A DNA stretch of 35,744 bases from Candidatus Zhuqueibacterota bacterium (GTDB taxonomy: Bacteria > Zhuqueibacterota > Zhuqueibacteria > Thermofontimicrobiales > Thiofontviventaceae), in assembly GCA_016931935.1 (NCBI GenBank), contig JAFGDW010000237.1, forward strand, positions 1 through 35,744, given 5' to 3'. Numbering within the stretch: position 1 is the stretch's first letter; the number at the start of each line of letters is the position of its first letter. Below the pieces are notes generated by a model. That model ran no database searches. It was given only the letters and a program-made list of their open reading frames with translations, and had not been told where the DNA came from. The translations under genes were made by a program, and so were the position numbers. Positions 18,686 through 28,028 of the stretch are shown piece after piece.

Positions 18686-19681
18686 ATGTCATATAGAAGA
18701 ATAATCGGCCTTGTCCTGATCTTAATGCTCGTGATGGCTTCCATCAGTCTTGCCAGCTTGAAGCGGCCGGGATTGAATGGCGCAGCATTCTTAAAGATCG
18801 GGGTCGGAGCACGAATGGTTGCTTTAGGTTCCGCTGCAACATCTATCCAGGGAGACCCGAATGCATTATTCTGGAATCCGGCTGGTATTAGCGTTGATGC
18901 TGGAAGAACACAAGTGGGCTTCACTTATAATAACTGGATTGCAGATTTGGGACATCATGCAGGCGCTGTAACACATAATTTTAACAATATTGGGACGTTT
19001 GGCATTGGCTTTATTTATATGGGCCTGTCCGATATCACTGCGGATCGCGATATTGCTCCCGCTGAATATAGTTACGCTCAAATTGATCAGGGATCAGGGA
19101 CATATAATTACAATGATGTCGCGTTTATAGTAGCCTATTCGAAACAATTCACCGATAAATTCAGAATGGGAGCTGCAGCGAAATATATCAGTGAATCGAT
19201 TGATGATCAAACCGCTTCGGCATATGCGTTTGACTTCGGAGCGATTTACAAAACAGGCCTGAAGGATCTTACCATCGGCGCCAGACTGAATAATGTTGGC
19301 GGTGACCTTAAATTCTATGCGCTGGGAAATCCGTTGCCGTTAAATTTCAGCATTGGTATGAACATGACGATTGCTCAAGAAGAGAATACAAAATTTCAGG
19401 GCTTCTTCGATTTTACCAAACCGCAGGATAGTCCGCAATTGTATTTCGTTGGCGGTGAATGGACTCTGTTTGAAAAATTTGCATTACGCGGCGGGTACAA
19501 GTTCAATTATTCGAATATTATTGATGACTATACACGTTATCGCCAAACAGACGAAGGCTTTACGCTGGGCGGCGGTATGACGTTACCGATGGATAAATAT
19601 CATATGTGGCTTGATTATTCGTTTACGGATTTTAATGTGCTGAATGATACGCATCGTTTTACTTTGAGATTTGAATTATAA
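18686..19681 (+). CDS. PorV/PorQ-family outer-membrane beta-barrel protein
   Basis: Predicted 14-strand FadL-like outer-membrane barrel, 331 residues. A signal peptide (about 1-23) is followed by the family hallmark GAAFLKIGVGARMVALGSAA and then GDPNALFWNPAGI. Repeated amphipathic strands end in THRFTLRFEL. AGGAGG lies 10 bases before the ATG. PorV is the type IX secretion shuttle that receives cargo with a C-terminal signal (established for Porphyromonas). Its place directly after a gene whose product has a T9SS-like C-terminal domain supports a dedicated cargo/shuttle or cargo/anchor pair (inference). Related barrels in these lineages are also annotated only as UPF0164. Confidence 0.88.
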   Translation: MSYRRIIGLVLILMLVMASISLASLKRPGLNGAAFLKIGVGARMVALGSAATSIQGDPNALFWNPAGISVDAGRTQVGFTYNNWIADLGHHAGAVTHNFNNIGTFGIGFIYMGLSDITADRDIAPAEYSYAQIDQGSGTYNYNDVAFIVAYSKQFTDKFRMGAAAKYISESIDDQTASAYAFDFGAIYKTGLKDLTIGARLNNVGGDLKFYALGNPLPLNFSIGMNMTIAQEENTKFQGFFDFTKPQDSPQLYFVGGEWTLFEKFALRGGYKFNYSNIIDDYTRYRQTDEGFTLGGGMTLPMDKYHMWLDYSFTDFNVLNDTHRFTLRFEL

Positions 19682-19695
19682 TTATATGTAATAGT

Positions 19696-19728
19696 ACCGG
19701 CTCCCATAATATTTTATCGGGAGCCGGT
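19696..19728 (+). terminator. Hairpin closing the TonB receptor operon
   Basis: ACCGGCTCCC (19696-19705) and GGGAGCCGGT (19719-19728) form a perfect 10-bp G+C-rich stem with a 13-base loop, 15 bases after the PorV-like stop codon. Only a short, broken T-tract follows, so it may be a partial terminator or an mRNA 3'-end stabiliser. Confidence 0.7.
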
Positions 19729-19788
19729 TACCTTATTTGCGAATAATACTTTGGTGACACACAGGCATTATTACAGGATTAATGCTCT

Positions 19789-21204
19789 ATGAAAAGATAC
19801 ATTTGTTTCCACTATTCACAATTTATCATAGTTTTTCTGATCATATGTGTAAGTTATTCCTGGTCTCATTGTCAGAAAATCCAACCGCAATTTGCTGTTG
19901 ATCATGCCCAATTCCGTTCATCTGACAATCGAGTGTATCTTGAAGTTTATTATTCCGTCAAACGAAATACGCTTACCTATAATAAAGATGAACATGAATT
20001 TCATGCACAAGCAATTATTAAAACAAAGATATTACAGAGTAATTTAACTATAGCATCAGATAGTTTGACTTTAAATGACGCTGTTTGCATAATGGATGAA
20101 ATTTCACCCACTCATCGATTTACTGAAATATCCTATTTTAACATCCGCGAAGGTACCTATCTGCTTTCCTCTGTGTTAATTGATCTCAATTCCAATACTC
20201 AAGTTACTTATGAAGATAGCCTGACAATATGTGCATACCCTTCGGATTTATTAAGCATGAGTGAAATTGAGCTTGCATCAATCATAAAATCCCAGGATCA
20301 GGGTAGTAAATTCAACAAGAACGGCTTATATATTGTCCCTAACGCGGACTGTCTCTATGGCAATGGATTGTCGGAACTTAAATTTTATGCGGAAGCTTAC
20401 AATCTGGTGTGCGATAATGAAGCGATCGGAAGCACTTATCAGGTTCACTATACAATATCCGATATTAACGGAAACAGTGTCATGGAACTGCCCGGCCGAC
20501 GAAAAGTCAAACCCGGAACTTCGACAGTCATTTATGGTGCCCTACCTGTCGATGAATTAATGGATAACATTTATCGTTTAAAAATAACGCTTACGGATGA
20601 GTTTACCGGAAATAGTACGGAAAGTGTCAAAACATTTTTTTGTGTGCATGAAGGAACTGCTGCTGACAATCTCCTAAAATCCAACGTGGGAAAAGGTCAG
20701 GCTCTGATGGATGATTTGGAATTCAGCGAGTATGAGAATATAAATGAGCAAGCACTGAATGAATTATTCGAACAGGTGAAATATATTGCTTCAGAAGAAG
20801 AAATAAAAGTTTTTGAAAATTTGAATGAAACCGGCAAGCGAAGCTTTTTAACTAGTTTTTGGAAAAGACGTGATCCCACTCCGGAGACGGTAATCAATGA
20901 AAAGCAAAGAGATTATCAGGAGTTATTAATTTACGCGGATGCAAAATTCAATCAAACCATAAAATCGGGATGGCGATCGGATCGGGGGCGGGTTTTACTG
21001 GTTTATGGCAAGCCCGACCAAATCGATATTTCAGAAGCGACTGTCAATACCAGGGCGTATCAAATTTGGTATTACTATGATCTGGAAGGGGGCGTCGAAT
21101 TTGTGTTTGTCGATTACCGCGGGATCGGTAAGTTTGAATTGGTTCACTCAACCATGAAAAATGAAATTCAGGACTATGATTGGGAAACTCGTTACGCGCA
21201 TTAA
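19789..21204 (+). CDS. GWxTD-domain protein (exported, function unknown)
   Basis: 471 residues with an N-terminal signal anchor (IIVFLIICVSYSW). The N-terminal half is beta-rich, and the C-terminal part (about 310-465) is the GWxTD domain. Visible marks are FLTSFWKRRDPTPET, then GWRSDRGRVLLVYGKPDQI at residues 394-412, where the family Thr is Ser, and a following IWYYY segment. GWxTD proteins are widespread in FCB and related phyla, often near outer-membrane or secretion genes, and have no settled biochemical role. AGGA at 19775 lies 10 bases before the chosen ATG. The gene follows the operon hairpin, and the next gene starts 29 bases after its stop, so the two are probably co-transcribed. 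Confidence 0.82.
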   Translation: MKRYICFHYSQFIIVFLIICVSYSWSHCQKIQPQFAVDHAQFRSSDNRVYLEVYYSVKRNTLTYNKDEHEFHAQAIIKTKILQSNLTIASDSLTLNDAVCIMDEISPTHRFTEISYFNIREGTYLLSSVLIDLNSNTQVTYEDSLTICAYPSDLLSMSEIELASIIKSQDQGSKFNKNGLYIVPNADCLYGNGLSELKFYAEAYNLVCDNEAIGSTYQVHYTISDINGNSVMELPGRRKVKPGTSTVIYGALPVDELMDNIYRLKITLTDEFTGNSTESVKTFFCVHEGTAADNLLKSNVGKGQALMDDLEFSEYENINEQALNELFEQVKYIASEEEIKVFENLNETGKRSFLTSFWKRRDPTPETVINEKQRDYQELLIYADAKFNQTIKSGWRSDRGRVLLVYGKPDQIDISEATVNTRAYQIWYYYDLEGGVEFVFVDYRGIGKFELVHSTMKNEIQDYDWETRYAH

Positions 21205-21233
21205 TGTTGAGAAAATGAACAAGGACTTGATGA

Positions 21234-22520
21234 ATGAATCGGCGTAATTTTATTCAGGCAATCGGAATTCTGGCAGGTGGGAGTTTATTCAAAAAAACAG
21301 CCGCGGCCTTAGCGGTTCCATCAGAACTTACCGAAAAATTATGGGCTTCTGCTGATGAACAAACATTTTGGAAAATTGTTCGTGAGCAATTTTTGCTTCC
21401 GTCTGATTATGCGTATCTGAATACAGGCGGTATCGGCACCGTGCCTGTTCCAGTATTACATAAAATCAGATGTAGCACAAATGAACAACAAGCGAAACCG
21501 GGTCCGGGTTATGATCATGAACAGTGGCTGCAAATAAAAGAAAAGTGTGCGGGTTTAATTGGCCCGACATGTGAGAAAGATGAGATCGCGCTTGTAAGTA
21601 CGGCAACCGAAGGGATTAATATTATATTAAATGGATTGCAATTAAAAAAAGGAGATGAAGTCATTGCATCGACACATGAACATGCGGCGTTGCACGTTCC
21701 GTTATTGCACCTCATGAAACGCAATGGTATTAGACTACGATTCTTTGAACCAGACTTTAAAAACGGGCTGGGCAATGTCGATCGCATAAGAAAATTGATT
21801 AACAAACGTACGAAACTCATTTTTACGAGTCATATCACGTGCACGACCGGACAAGTATTTCCAATAAAAGCAATTGGGCAAATTGCCAAAGATAACGGAT
21901 TATGGTTTGCTGTCGATGGCGCCCAGGCAATAGGGACAATGCCGATTAATATCACAGACTGCCACGTTGATTTTTACACTTTCAGCGGACACAAATGGAT
22001 TCTCGGGCCAAAGCGCACCGGAGTGCTCTATGTTCGGAAGGATTTACAAGAGATGTTGCAGCCGTTGACCGTGGGCGCGTATTCTGTTGATGCCATTGAC
22101 ATTGAAAAATTAACAATAACATACAACCCGACTGCCCAAAAGTATGAATATGGAACGGAAAACGATGCGCTTTATCATGGATTGGGCGCTGCCATTGATT
22201 TCATGAATACTATTGGATTACAGAAAATTGAATCTCATAATCGAGCGCTGGCTGAGCAATTTTATCTGGGATTAAAACAAATAAAAGGTGTCGAAGTTAT
22301 TTCTCCTGAACAGGAAGACTATCGTTCATCAATGATTACGTTTAAAATAGCTGGCACGAATTTCGTTGAAGTTGGCAATTCACTTACTGAAAAGGGTATG
22401 CGGGTTCGTGCGGTCCCTGAAGTCAATCTGGATGGGATTCGGGCTTCATTTCATATTTATAATAACGAAGGAGAAGTTGAAAGAACCTTAAACAAAATTC
22501 AGAATATTGCAAATTTATGA
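21234..22520 (+). CDS. Class V aminotransferase-fold PLP enzyme with Tat signal
   Basis: 428 residues. The N-terminus MNRRNFIQAIGILAGG carries a twin-arginine motif with Phe at the right position and a hydrophobic stretch, so the protein is probably folded with PLP in the cytoplasm and exported. The mature part is a fold-type I PLP enzyme: YLNTGGIG near residue 63, ATEGINIILNG for phosphate binding, DGAQAIGT with the pyridine-binding Asp, and Lys254 in SGHKWILGPKRTG as the Schiff-base lysine. The family includes cysteine desulfurases and isopenicillin-N-epimerase-like enzymes; the reaction here cannot be assigned. AAGGA lies 11 bases before the ATG. A periplasmic PLP enzyme is odd, since PLP and amino donors are mostly cytosolic. 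Confidence 0.87.
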   Translation: MNRRNFIQAIGILAGGSLFKKTAAALAVPSELTEKLWASADEQTFWKIVREQFLLPSDYAYLNTGGIGTVPVPVLHKIRCSTNEQQAKPGPGYDHEQWLQIKEKCAGLIGPTCEKDEIALVSTATEGINIILNGLQLKKGDEVIASTHEHAALHVPLLHLMKRNGIRLRFFEPDFKNGLGNVDRIRKLINKRTKLIFTSHITCTTGQVFPIKAIGQIAKDNGLWFAVDGAQAIGTMPINITDCHVDFYTFSGHKWILGPKRTGVLYVRKDLQEMLQPLTVGAYSVDAIDIEKLTITYNPTAQKYEYGTENDALYHGLGAAIDFMNTIGLQKIESHNRALAEQFYLGLKQIKGVEVISPEQEDYRSSMITFKIAGTNFVEVGNSLTEKGMRVRAVPEVNLDGIRASFHIYNNEGEVERTLNKIQNIANL

Positions 22521-22637
22521 GCATATGTGAATAAACAAAAATTTTTAAGATTCAGACTAAAAACGCAGTTGTATTTTACTTAGTACCAATGTTATGCATT
22601 ACCGGAAGAGAAAGCCCGTTTAGTATTTACTCTCCTC

Positions 22638-22729
22638 AATGCCGTTAATTTAGTAATTAGTCGACACTTCAATTTATGAACATTTAGAGTATGAAAAATT
22701 ATATTTCTCTAAATTAGCGGCATTTTTTT
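22638..22729 (+). terminator. Terminator-like long inverted repeat followed by T7
   Basis: AATGCCGTTAATTTAG (22638-22653) pairs with CTAAATTAGCGGCATT (22709-22724), with 15 Watson-Crick pairs and one G-U pair. The loop is 55 bases and the stem runs straight into seven Ts. It would end transcription from the aminotransferase gene and separates it from the catabolic run. The large loop is unusual for an intrinsic terminator, so a repeat element is the alternative. Confidence 0.55.
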
Positions 22730-22745
22730 ATAATGTAAAATACAT

Positions 22746-23783
22746 ATGAATGAAAATATGAAAGAGTTGAATATAAAAAGTACTCATTTAAAAAAAATGC
22801 AAATCGGGATTGATAACTACAGCTTATACCCACTGGAATTTAATTCGCTACAAATTTTGCAATGGGCAAAAGATAATGGTGCCGAAGGCGTGTCATTCTC
22901 AGGGCTTCCACAATCTGAGTCAGAATCGATTGATGATGCCTATCTGAAAGATTTGGCTCAATTTGCAGCGACAAATGACCTCTACGCGGAGTGGGGAGGC
23001 GCGCAGCATATCCCGCGTGACATGACGAACTGGTCGAAAAAGGAAATATTAAAAATCAACGAAAAAGCTGCACGAGAAGCGCAATGTTTGGGAACGCGAA
23101 TTGTCCGTTCCTGCTCCGGTGGATTGATGCGATGGTCTAGCAAAAGTCCTGCAACGGAAACACTTTTACTGGAAATGGCCAACGCATTAAAAGCCGAAAA
23201 ACAAATGCTTATCGATCATAATGTGATATTGGCGATTGAAACGCATTTTGAATTTACAACCTGGGAACTATTGAGAATATTTGATATGTGTGAGACTGGG
23301 CCGGGAGAATATCTTGGTATTTGTCTCGATACGATGAATCTACTCACGATGTTGGAACATCCGGTCGCTGCAACAGAACGAGTATTACCCTGGATTGTGT
23401 CAACTCACATAAAAGATGGAGCGCTCTATGTTAATTCACAGGGCATGCAAAGTTTTCCGACAGAAATTGGTAAAGGTATAATCGAGCTGGATAAAATCGT
23501 AAAACTCCTCCATACGCTTTCACATGATATTCATTTGTCCATTGAAGATCATGGCGGCTATTTTTCCTTGCCAATATTCGATCCGGTTTTTATTTCAAAA
23601 TTTCCGGATTTAACCGCAGTGGAACTGGCAAGCTTAATAAGTCTGGCTCAACAAACTAAATTTAAATTAGATGCTAGTGAATGTGAAATTCTTGATCGTG
23701 AAAAATGGCCGGAAATTTGTCAAGATAGAATAAAGCGAGATATCCGCGCGTTGAACCAAATTCAGAACCATGTATTAGAATAG
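22746..23783 (+). CDS. Sugar phosphate isomerase/epimerase-like TIM-barrel protein
   Basis: Xylose-isomerase-like/AP-endonuclease-2 family, about 345 residues, cytoplasmic. The barrel starts at MQIGIDNYSL (residue 18). The expected metal ligands are visible: Glu in AIETHFEFT, Asp in GICLDTMN, His in STHIKDG and Glu in HLSIEDHGG. A second-shell tryptophan-rich segment AEWGGAQHIPRDMTNW may shape the sugar pocket. Such proteins interconvert keto- and aldo-sugars or epimerise 3-keto-sugars. The start is uncertain because no ribosome binding site is seen before 22746; ATGs at 22758 and 22797 are alternatives. It opens the catabolic run, and the next gene starts 16 bases after its stop. Confidence 0.83.
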   Translation: MNENMKELNIKSTHLKKMQIGIDNYSLYPLEFNSLQILQWAKDNGAEGVSFSGLPQSESESIDDAYLKDLAQFAATNDLYAEWGGAQHIPRDMTNWSKKEILKINEKAAREAQCLGTRIVRSCSGGLMRWSSKSPATETLLLEMANALKAEKQMLIDHNVILAIETHFEFTTWELLRIFDMCETGPGEYLGICLDTMNLLTMLEHPVAATERVLPWIVSTHIKDGALYVNSQGMQSFPTEIGKGIIELDKIVKLLHTLSHDIHLSIEDHGGYFSLPIFDPVFISKFPDLTAVELASLISLAQQTKFKLDASECEILDREKWPEICQDRIKRDIRALNQIQNHVLE

Positions 23784-23799
23784 TTAAGAGAAAAATCCA

Positions 23800-25161
23800 A
23801 TGCCAAAGCATCAGAGATTTAAATATAAGACGCACGATGAGCTATTAAACAAAGCGAACGAATTGGGCTTGGAATTGCCGTTTCAGGAATCCATTGATCC
23901 GCTGTTTGAAGAAGTAGCAATTGGTACTAAAAAGGTCGTTAACCGATTTGTTGTGCAACCAATGGAAGGCTTTGATAGCGATAGCAACGGAGCACCAACT
24001 GAACTAACGTTTCGTCGCTACAAGCGTTTTGCCAGCGGTGGTAGTGGATTGCTTTGGTTCGAGGCTACCAGCGTGGTGCCGGAAGGCAGATCGAACCGCA
24101 GGCAGTTATATATAAATTCTCAAAATGCTGATGTGTTTGCACGACTGGTCGCTGAAACGCGACGAGCCGCCTTTCAGCAATTTGGTGCTTCTTATGAAGT
24201 TATGTTGGTGTTACAACTTACGCATTCCGGCAGATATTCGAAATCAGCAGGGAAACCAACGCCGATCATAACGCACCACAGCGCTGTCCTTGATTCGCTT
24301 TATAATTTGCCATCGGATTATCCGCTTATCGGCGATGATGAATTGGATAAGTTACAGGAATCGTATGTGAATGCCGCCCGGTTGGCAGCCAAAGCTGGTT
24401 TTGATGGCGTCGACGTAAAAGCATGTCATTGCTATCTTGTTTCAGAATTGCTTGCTTCGTTTACCAGAGAAAATAGTAAATATGGCGGCTCGTTTGAAAA
24501 TCGTACACGCTTTCTTTTGGAAACGACTCAAAAAATTCGTGAGCAGGTACCGGGTATTTTTGTCACCAGCCGGCTTAATGTATACGATGCCATGCCGTAC
24601 CCGTTCGGATTTGGCGTGGAAAAGAATGATGCGACGAAAGAAGATTTGTCCGAATCCATATCGCTAATTCGAGTCCTGCAGGATACAGGATTACCCGCGC
24701 TCAATATTAGTATCGGCAATCCGTATTACAATCCCCATATTGGACGGCCGTATGATTTGCCAATAGCAGGAGGTCAGACACCAAGCGAACATCCATTATG
24801 CGGGGTAGTTCGATTACTGAATATCACCGGAAAATTGCAGCAGATGTTTCCGGATTTACCAATCGTGGGAACGGGATATTCCTGGTTGCGTCAATATTTC
24901 CCGAATGTTGGCGCTGCCATTATAACCGCTGGCAAAGCGACACTTGTCGGTCAGGGACGCGGTGCGTTTGCTTATCCTGATTCGGTAATCGATCTTGCTA
25001 ATAACGGCAAGATGGATCCTCATAAAGTATGCATTACTTGTTCTGCCTGTACACAAATTATGCGGGATGGCGGCAAGACAGGATGCGTGATTCGTGATAA
25101 AGAAATTTATGGAAGAGAATATCGAAAAGTAAGAACGAATGTATTACGGATGATAAAATAA
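23800..25161 (+). CDS. Old Yellow Enzyme-type NAD(P)H:flavin oxidoreductase with 4Fe-4S motif
   Basis: 453 residues, cytoplasmic, FMN-dependent TIM barrel. Hallmarks are the FMN-side NRFVVQPMEGFD, QLTHSGRYS, AAKAGFDGVDVKACHCYLVSELLA cut to its core VKACHCYL, and YGGSFENRTRFLLE. Towards the end, Cys411, Cys414, Cys417 and Cys429 (C-x2-C-x2-C-x11-C) resemble the 4Fe-4S ligands of 2,4-dienoyl-CoA reductase and trimethylamine dehydrogenase, with the middle spacer one residue short. The C-terminal NAD(P)/FAD Rossmann domains of those larger enzymes are missing, so electrons probably come from a partner. The FAD protein encoded next, 20 bases on, is the natural candidate (inference). Family members reduce activated C=C bonds or oxidise N-methyl groups. 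Confidence 0.85.
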   Translation: MPKHQRFKYKTHDELLNKANELGLELPFQESIDPLFEEVAIGTKKVVNRFVVQPMEGFDSDSNGAPTELTFRRYKRFASGGSGLLWFEATSVVPEGRSNRRQLYINSQNADVFARLVAETRRAAFQQFGASYEVMLVLQLTHSGRYSKSAGKPTPIITHHSAVLDSLYNLPSDYPLIGDDELDKLQESYVNAARLAAKAGFDGVDVKACHCYLVSELLASFTRENSKYGGSFENRTRFLLETTQKIREQVPGIFVTSRLNVYDAMPYPFGFGVEKNDATKEDLSESISLIRVLQDTGLPALNISIGNPYYNPHIGRPYDLPIAGGQTPSEHPLCGVVRLLNITGKLQQMFPDLPIVGTGYSWLRQYFPNVGAAIITAGKATLVGQGRGAFAYPDSVIDLANNGKMDPHKVCITCSACTQIMRDGGKTGCVIRDKEIYGREYRKVRTNVLRMIK

Positions 25162-25181
25162 AAGTCAATACTCTATTAAAT

Positions 25182-27221
25182 GTGTATGGAAAAATGTACC
25201 AGCATTTTACTATGACCAAATCAAAGCTCAAAATAAAAAACGTTACTTTCCCGCTTTATTCGCTGAATACCTTAATCATTGGAAGTGGCGCTGCTTCTTT
25301 GAATACAGCGATTCAATTGCATGAAAAGGGACAAACCGATCTGGCAATCGCAACGGATCAGTGGGGAGGCGGCACATCCAACAATACTGGTTCTGATAAG
25401 CAAACTTATTATAAAATGTCACTTGCCGGTGATGTCCCGGATTCACCGGTGGAAATGGCCAAAGATCTGTTTAACGGCGGGTGTATGCATGGTGATATTG
25501 CGCTGTGTGAAGCACAACAATCGGCACAGGCGTTTTATAACTTGGTGACTCACGGTGTTCCGTTTCCCCATAATCGCTATGGCGCATATATCGGTTATAA
25601 AACGGATCACGATCCTCGTGCGCGTGCGACATCGTGTGGGCCGCTGACATCTCATCTGATGTTTAAACATCTTGCTAACGTCATCAAGTTAAAGCGCATT
25701 ACGGTTTTTGATCTACATGAAATCATCGCCCTGTTAACTGCAACCAAAGATAATGAGAAACATGTTGTCGGGGCTATAGCGCTTGATAGGAATAACCTGC
25801 AATCAGAGAATTTGGGATTCGTGATCTTCAATGCCGTGAATGTTGTCCTGGGCACGGGGGGACCCGCTGGAATCTACAAAACCTCGGTTTATCCTGAAAG
25901 TCAAACAGGTTCAAGCGGACTTGGTTATAAAATTGGCGCCATTGGCAATAATCTGACCGAATCACAATATGGAATTGCCTCAATAAAATTTCGCTGGAAT
26001 TTATCCGGTACGTATCAACAAGTCATTCCGCGCTACATCTCGACCGATGAACATGGAAATGACGAACAGGAATTTTTAAATCATTATTTTCCCGATATGG
26101 GGAAGCTATCGACCGCGATATTTCTCAAAGGTTATCAATGGCCATTTGATCCGAGAAAAGTGTTCAATTACGGCTCATCGCTAATTGATATTCTTGTCTA
26201 TCAGGAGACAATGATTAAGGCGCGGCGTGTATTCATTGATTTTACAAAAAATCCGACAGGTGAGGGTCTCCTGGATAATTTCTCTTTCGATGACCTTGCT
26301 TCGGAAGCGTATTCCTATCTCGAAAATTCCGGCGCACTCTTCGGTACACCTATTCAGCGATTGCAGCACATGAATCAATCCGCCATCGATTTGTATCAAG
26401 AACACGGTATTGATATTACAAAAGAACCGCTGGAAATAGCCGTGTGTGCCCAACACAATAACGGTGGATTAAAAGGGAATATCTGGTGGGAATCAAATAT
26501 CAAACATCTGTTTCCGGTTGGCGAGGCAAATGGTACCCATGGTGTTTATCGGCCTGGAGGCTCAGCATTAAATTCGGGTCAGGTTGGAAGCATGCGCGCC
26601 GCTTTATTTATTTCCAAACGTTACGCTAATAATCCACCGGACACAGATGAGTTTGTGGCTTCAACAGCTTCACAAATAAATGGTACATTTACATTTGCTG
26701 CCAACATGATTAATCCGGATGTATCGCAGGAAGGCGCGTTTGCCAAAGTTCGTGATCAAATTCAGGTACGAATGTCCACGAATGGCGCACATATCAGAGA
26801 TATAAAAAATATTAAAGAAGCCGTTAAGCTGGCCTGGCAGTTATATGCCCGATTAAATGACGATATGAAAATATCTTCAGCAACTGAATTGCCGGACGCA
26901 TTTAAAAATCTGGATATTTGTTTGGTTCATGCTATTTATTTGGAAGCGATTTCTGAATATTTACAAAAAGGCGGCCAGAGCCGGGGTTCGTATCTCGTAC
27001 GAAACGAGAATGGTGCCAAGCCCTGTCAGGAACTTGATGATTATTGGCGGCTTGAGTTGACGCCTCCGGATGCATTTGTGAATCAAAAAATACTGGAGAT
27101 TCGCCTGAATGAACAAACTAACGTTGTGAAACAGTGGATAGACATCAGGCCAATTCCACAGCAAGATTTGTGGTTCGAAAATGCCTGGAAGGCTTACTTC
27201 ACAGATAAAATAATTGGTTGA
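25182..27221 (+). CDS. FAD-dependent oxidoreductase, fumarate reductase/succinate dehydrogenase flavoprotein-like
   Basis: 679 residues. The FAD-binding Rossmann motif is TLIIGSGAAS (Gly34-Ser39). GGGTSNNTGSDKQTYY, GTGGPAGIY and the C-terminal FAD-side VGEANGTHGVYRPGGSALNSGQVG follow in the FAD_binding_2 order. No heme or membrane segment is seen. The start shown is a GTG without a clear ribosome binding site; ATG at 25194 or 25212 would remove 4 or 10 residues and may be correct, since the fold begins at about residue 28. Coupling with the preceding flavoprotein and the following SDR suggests a multistep redox conversion of a sugar or organic acid. The actual substrate cannot be read from the sequence. 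Confidence 0.85.
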   Translation: MYGKMYQHFTMTKSKLKIKNVTFPLYSLNTLIIGSGAASLNTAIQLHEKGQTDLAIATDQWGGGTSNNTGSDKQTYYKMSLAGDVPDSPVEMAKDLFNGGCMHGDIALCEAQQSAQAFYNLVTHGVPFPHNRYGAYIGYKTDHDPRARATSCGPLTSHLMFKHLANVIKLKRITVFDLHEIIALLTATKDNEKHVVGAIALDRNNLQSENLGFVIFNAVNVVLGTGGPAGIYKTSVYPESQTGSSGLGYKIGAIGNNLTESQYGIASIKFRWNLSGTYQQVIPRYISTDEHGNDEQEFLNHYFPDMGKLSTAIFLKGYQWPFDPRKVFNYGSSLIDILVYQETMIKARRVFIDFTKNPTGEGLLDNFSFDDLASEAYSYLENSGALFGTPIQRLQHMNQSAIDLYQEHGIDITKEPLEIAVCAQHNNGGLKGNIWWESNIKHLFPVGEANGTHGVYRPGGSALNSGQVGSMRAALFISKRYANNPPDTDEFVASTASQINGTFTFAANMINPDVSQEGAFAKVRDQIQVRMSTNGAHIRDIKNIKEAVKLAWQLYARLNDDMKISSATELPDAFKNLDICLVHAIYLEAISEYLQKGGQSRGSYLVRNENGAKPCQELDDYWRLELTPPDAFVNQKILEIRLNEQTNVVKQWIDIRPIPQQDLWFENAWKAYFTDKIIG

Positions 27222-27229
27222 GAAATGAT

Positions 27230-28024
27230 ATGAAACGTGAGAAACCAGTTGCATTAATCACCGGGGCTGGCCGCGGTATTGGCAGGGGCATCGTAATTGA
27301 ACTGGCGAAAATTGGATATAATATTAGCGCTGTTGACATCTTGTACTCACCTGAAGAGAACAAAACGGGACTGTTTGAAGTTAAGCAGCGAGTTGAGGAA
27401 CTCTCAGGTGGTTTTTTCCCGATTGGTGCTGATATTTCATCATTGGAAGATCACGATAAAATATTAAATAGCACATTGGAAGCATTTGGCAGGATTGATG
27501 TGTTGGTGAATAATGCGGGAGTTGCACCAGCAGCGCGGCTGGACATTCTGGAAACAACGCCGGAAAGTTATGATCGCTTGCTGGCGATTAACGCACGCGG
27601 GCCATTTTTCCTGACACAGAAAATTGCCAATTACATGATGGATGCGACAAAAACGAATTCTTTATTAAAACCGAGCATTATTTTTATTTCATCAATTTCA
27701 GCCTATGTTTCATCGCCGGCACGCTCGGAATATTGTATTTCCAAAGCTGCGATTAGCCAGATGGCGCGCATTTATGCCGATAGGTTGGCAATATACGGTA
27801 TTAATGTGTATGAAATCCGTCCCGGAATTATTCAAACAGATATGACAGTCAGTGTGAAAGAAAAGTACGATGATTTGATAGCCAACGGCTTAATTCCCCA
27901 AAACAGGTGGGGATTCCCCGAAGATGTTGGCAAGGCAGTGGCTTCATTGGCCAAGGGCGATTTTGCATATTCAACCGGGATGGTCGTCGAAGTAAGCGGA
28001 GGTATGAATATTTGCCGGCTTTGA
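27230..28024 (+). CDS. Short-chain dehydrogenase/reductase (SDR)
   Basis: Classical SDR of about 264 residues, cytoplasmic. The cofactor motif is TGAGRGIGRG (residues 11-20), an acidic residue follows in SAVDI (favouring NAD), and NNAGVAP and the catalytic Ser in FISSISAYV precede Tyr168-x3-Lys172 in SEYCISKAA. The last part has the usual GMVVEVSGGMN. I start at ATG 27230, 8 bases after the upstream stop; an in-frame TTG at 27218 would overlap the upstream gene and has no support. Automated pipelines usually call such proteins 3-ketoacyl-ACP reductase. The neighbours make sugar or sugar-acid oxidation more likely. Confidence 0.88.
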   Translation: MKREKPVALITGAGRGIGRGIVIELAKIGYNISAVDILYSPEENKTGLFEVKQRVEELSGGFFPIGADISSLEDHDKILNSTLEAFGRIDVLVNNAGVAPAARLDILETTPESYDRLLAINARGPFFLTQKIANYMMDATKTNSLLKPSIIFISSISAYVSSPARSEYCISKAAISQMARIYADRLAIYGINVYEIRPGIIQTDMTVSVKEKYDDLIANGLIPQNRWGFPEDVGKAVASLAKGDFAYSTGMVVEVSGGMNICRL

Positions 28025-28028
28025 ATAG

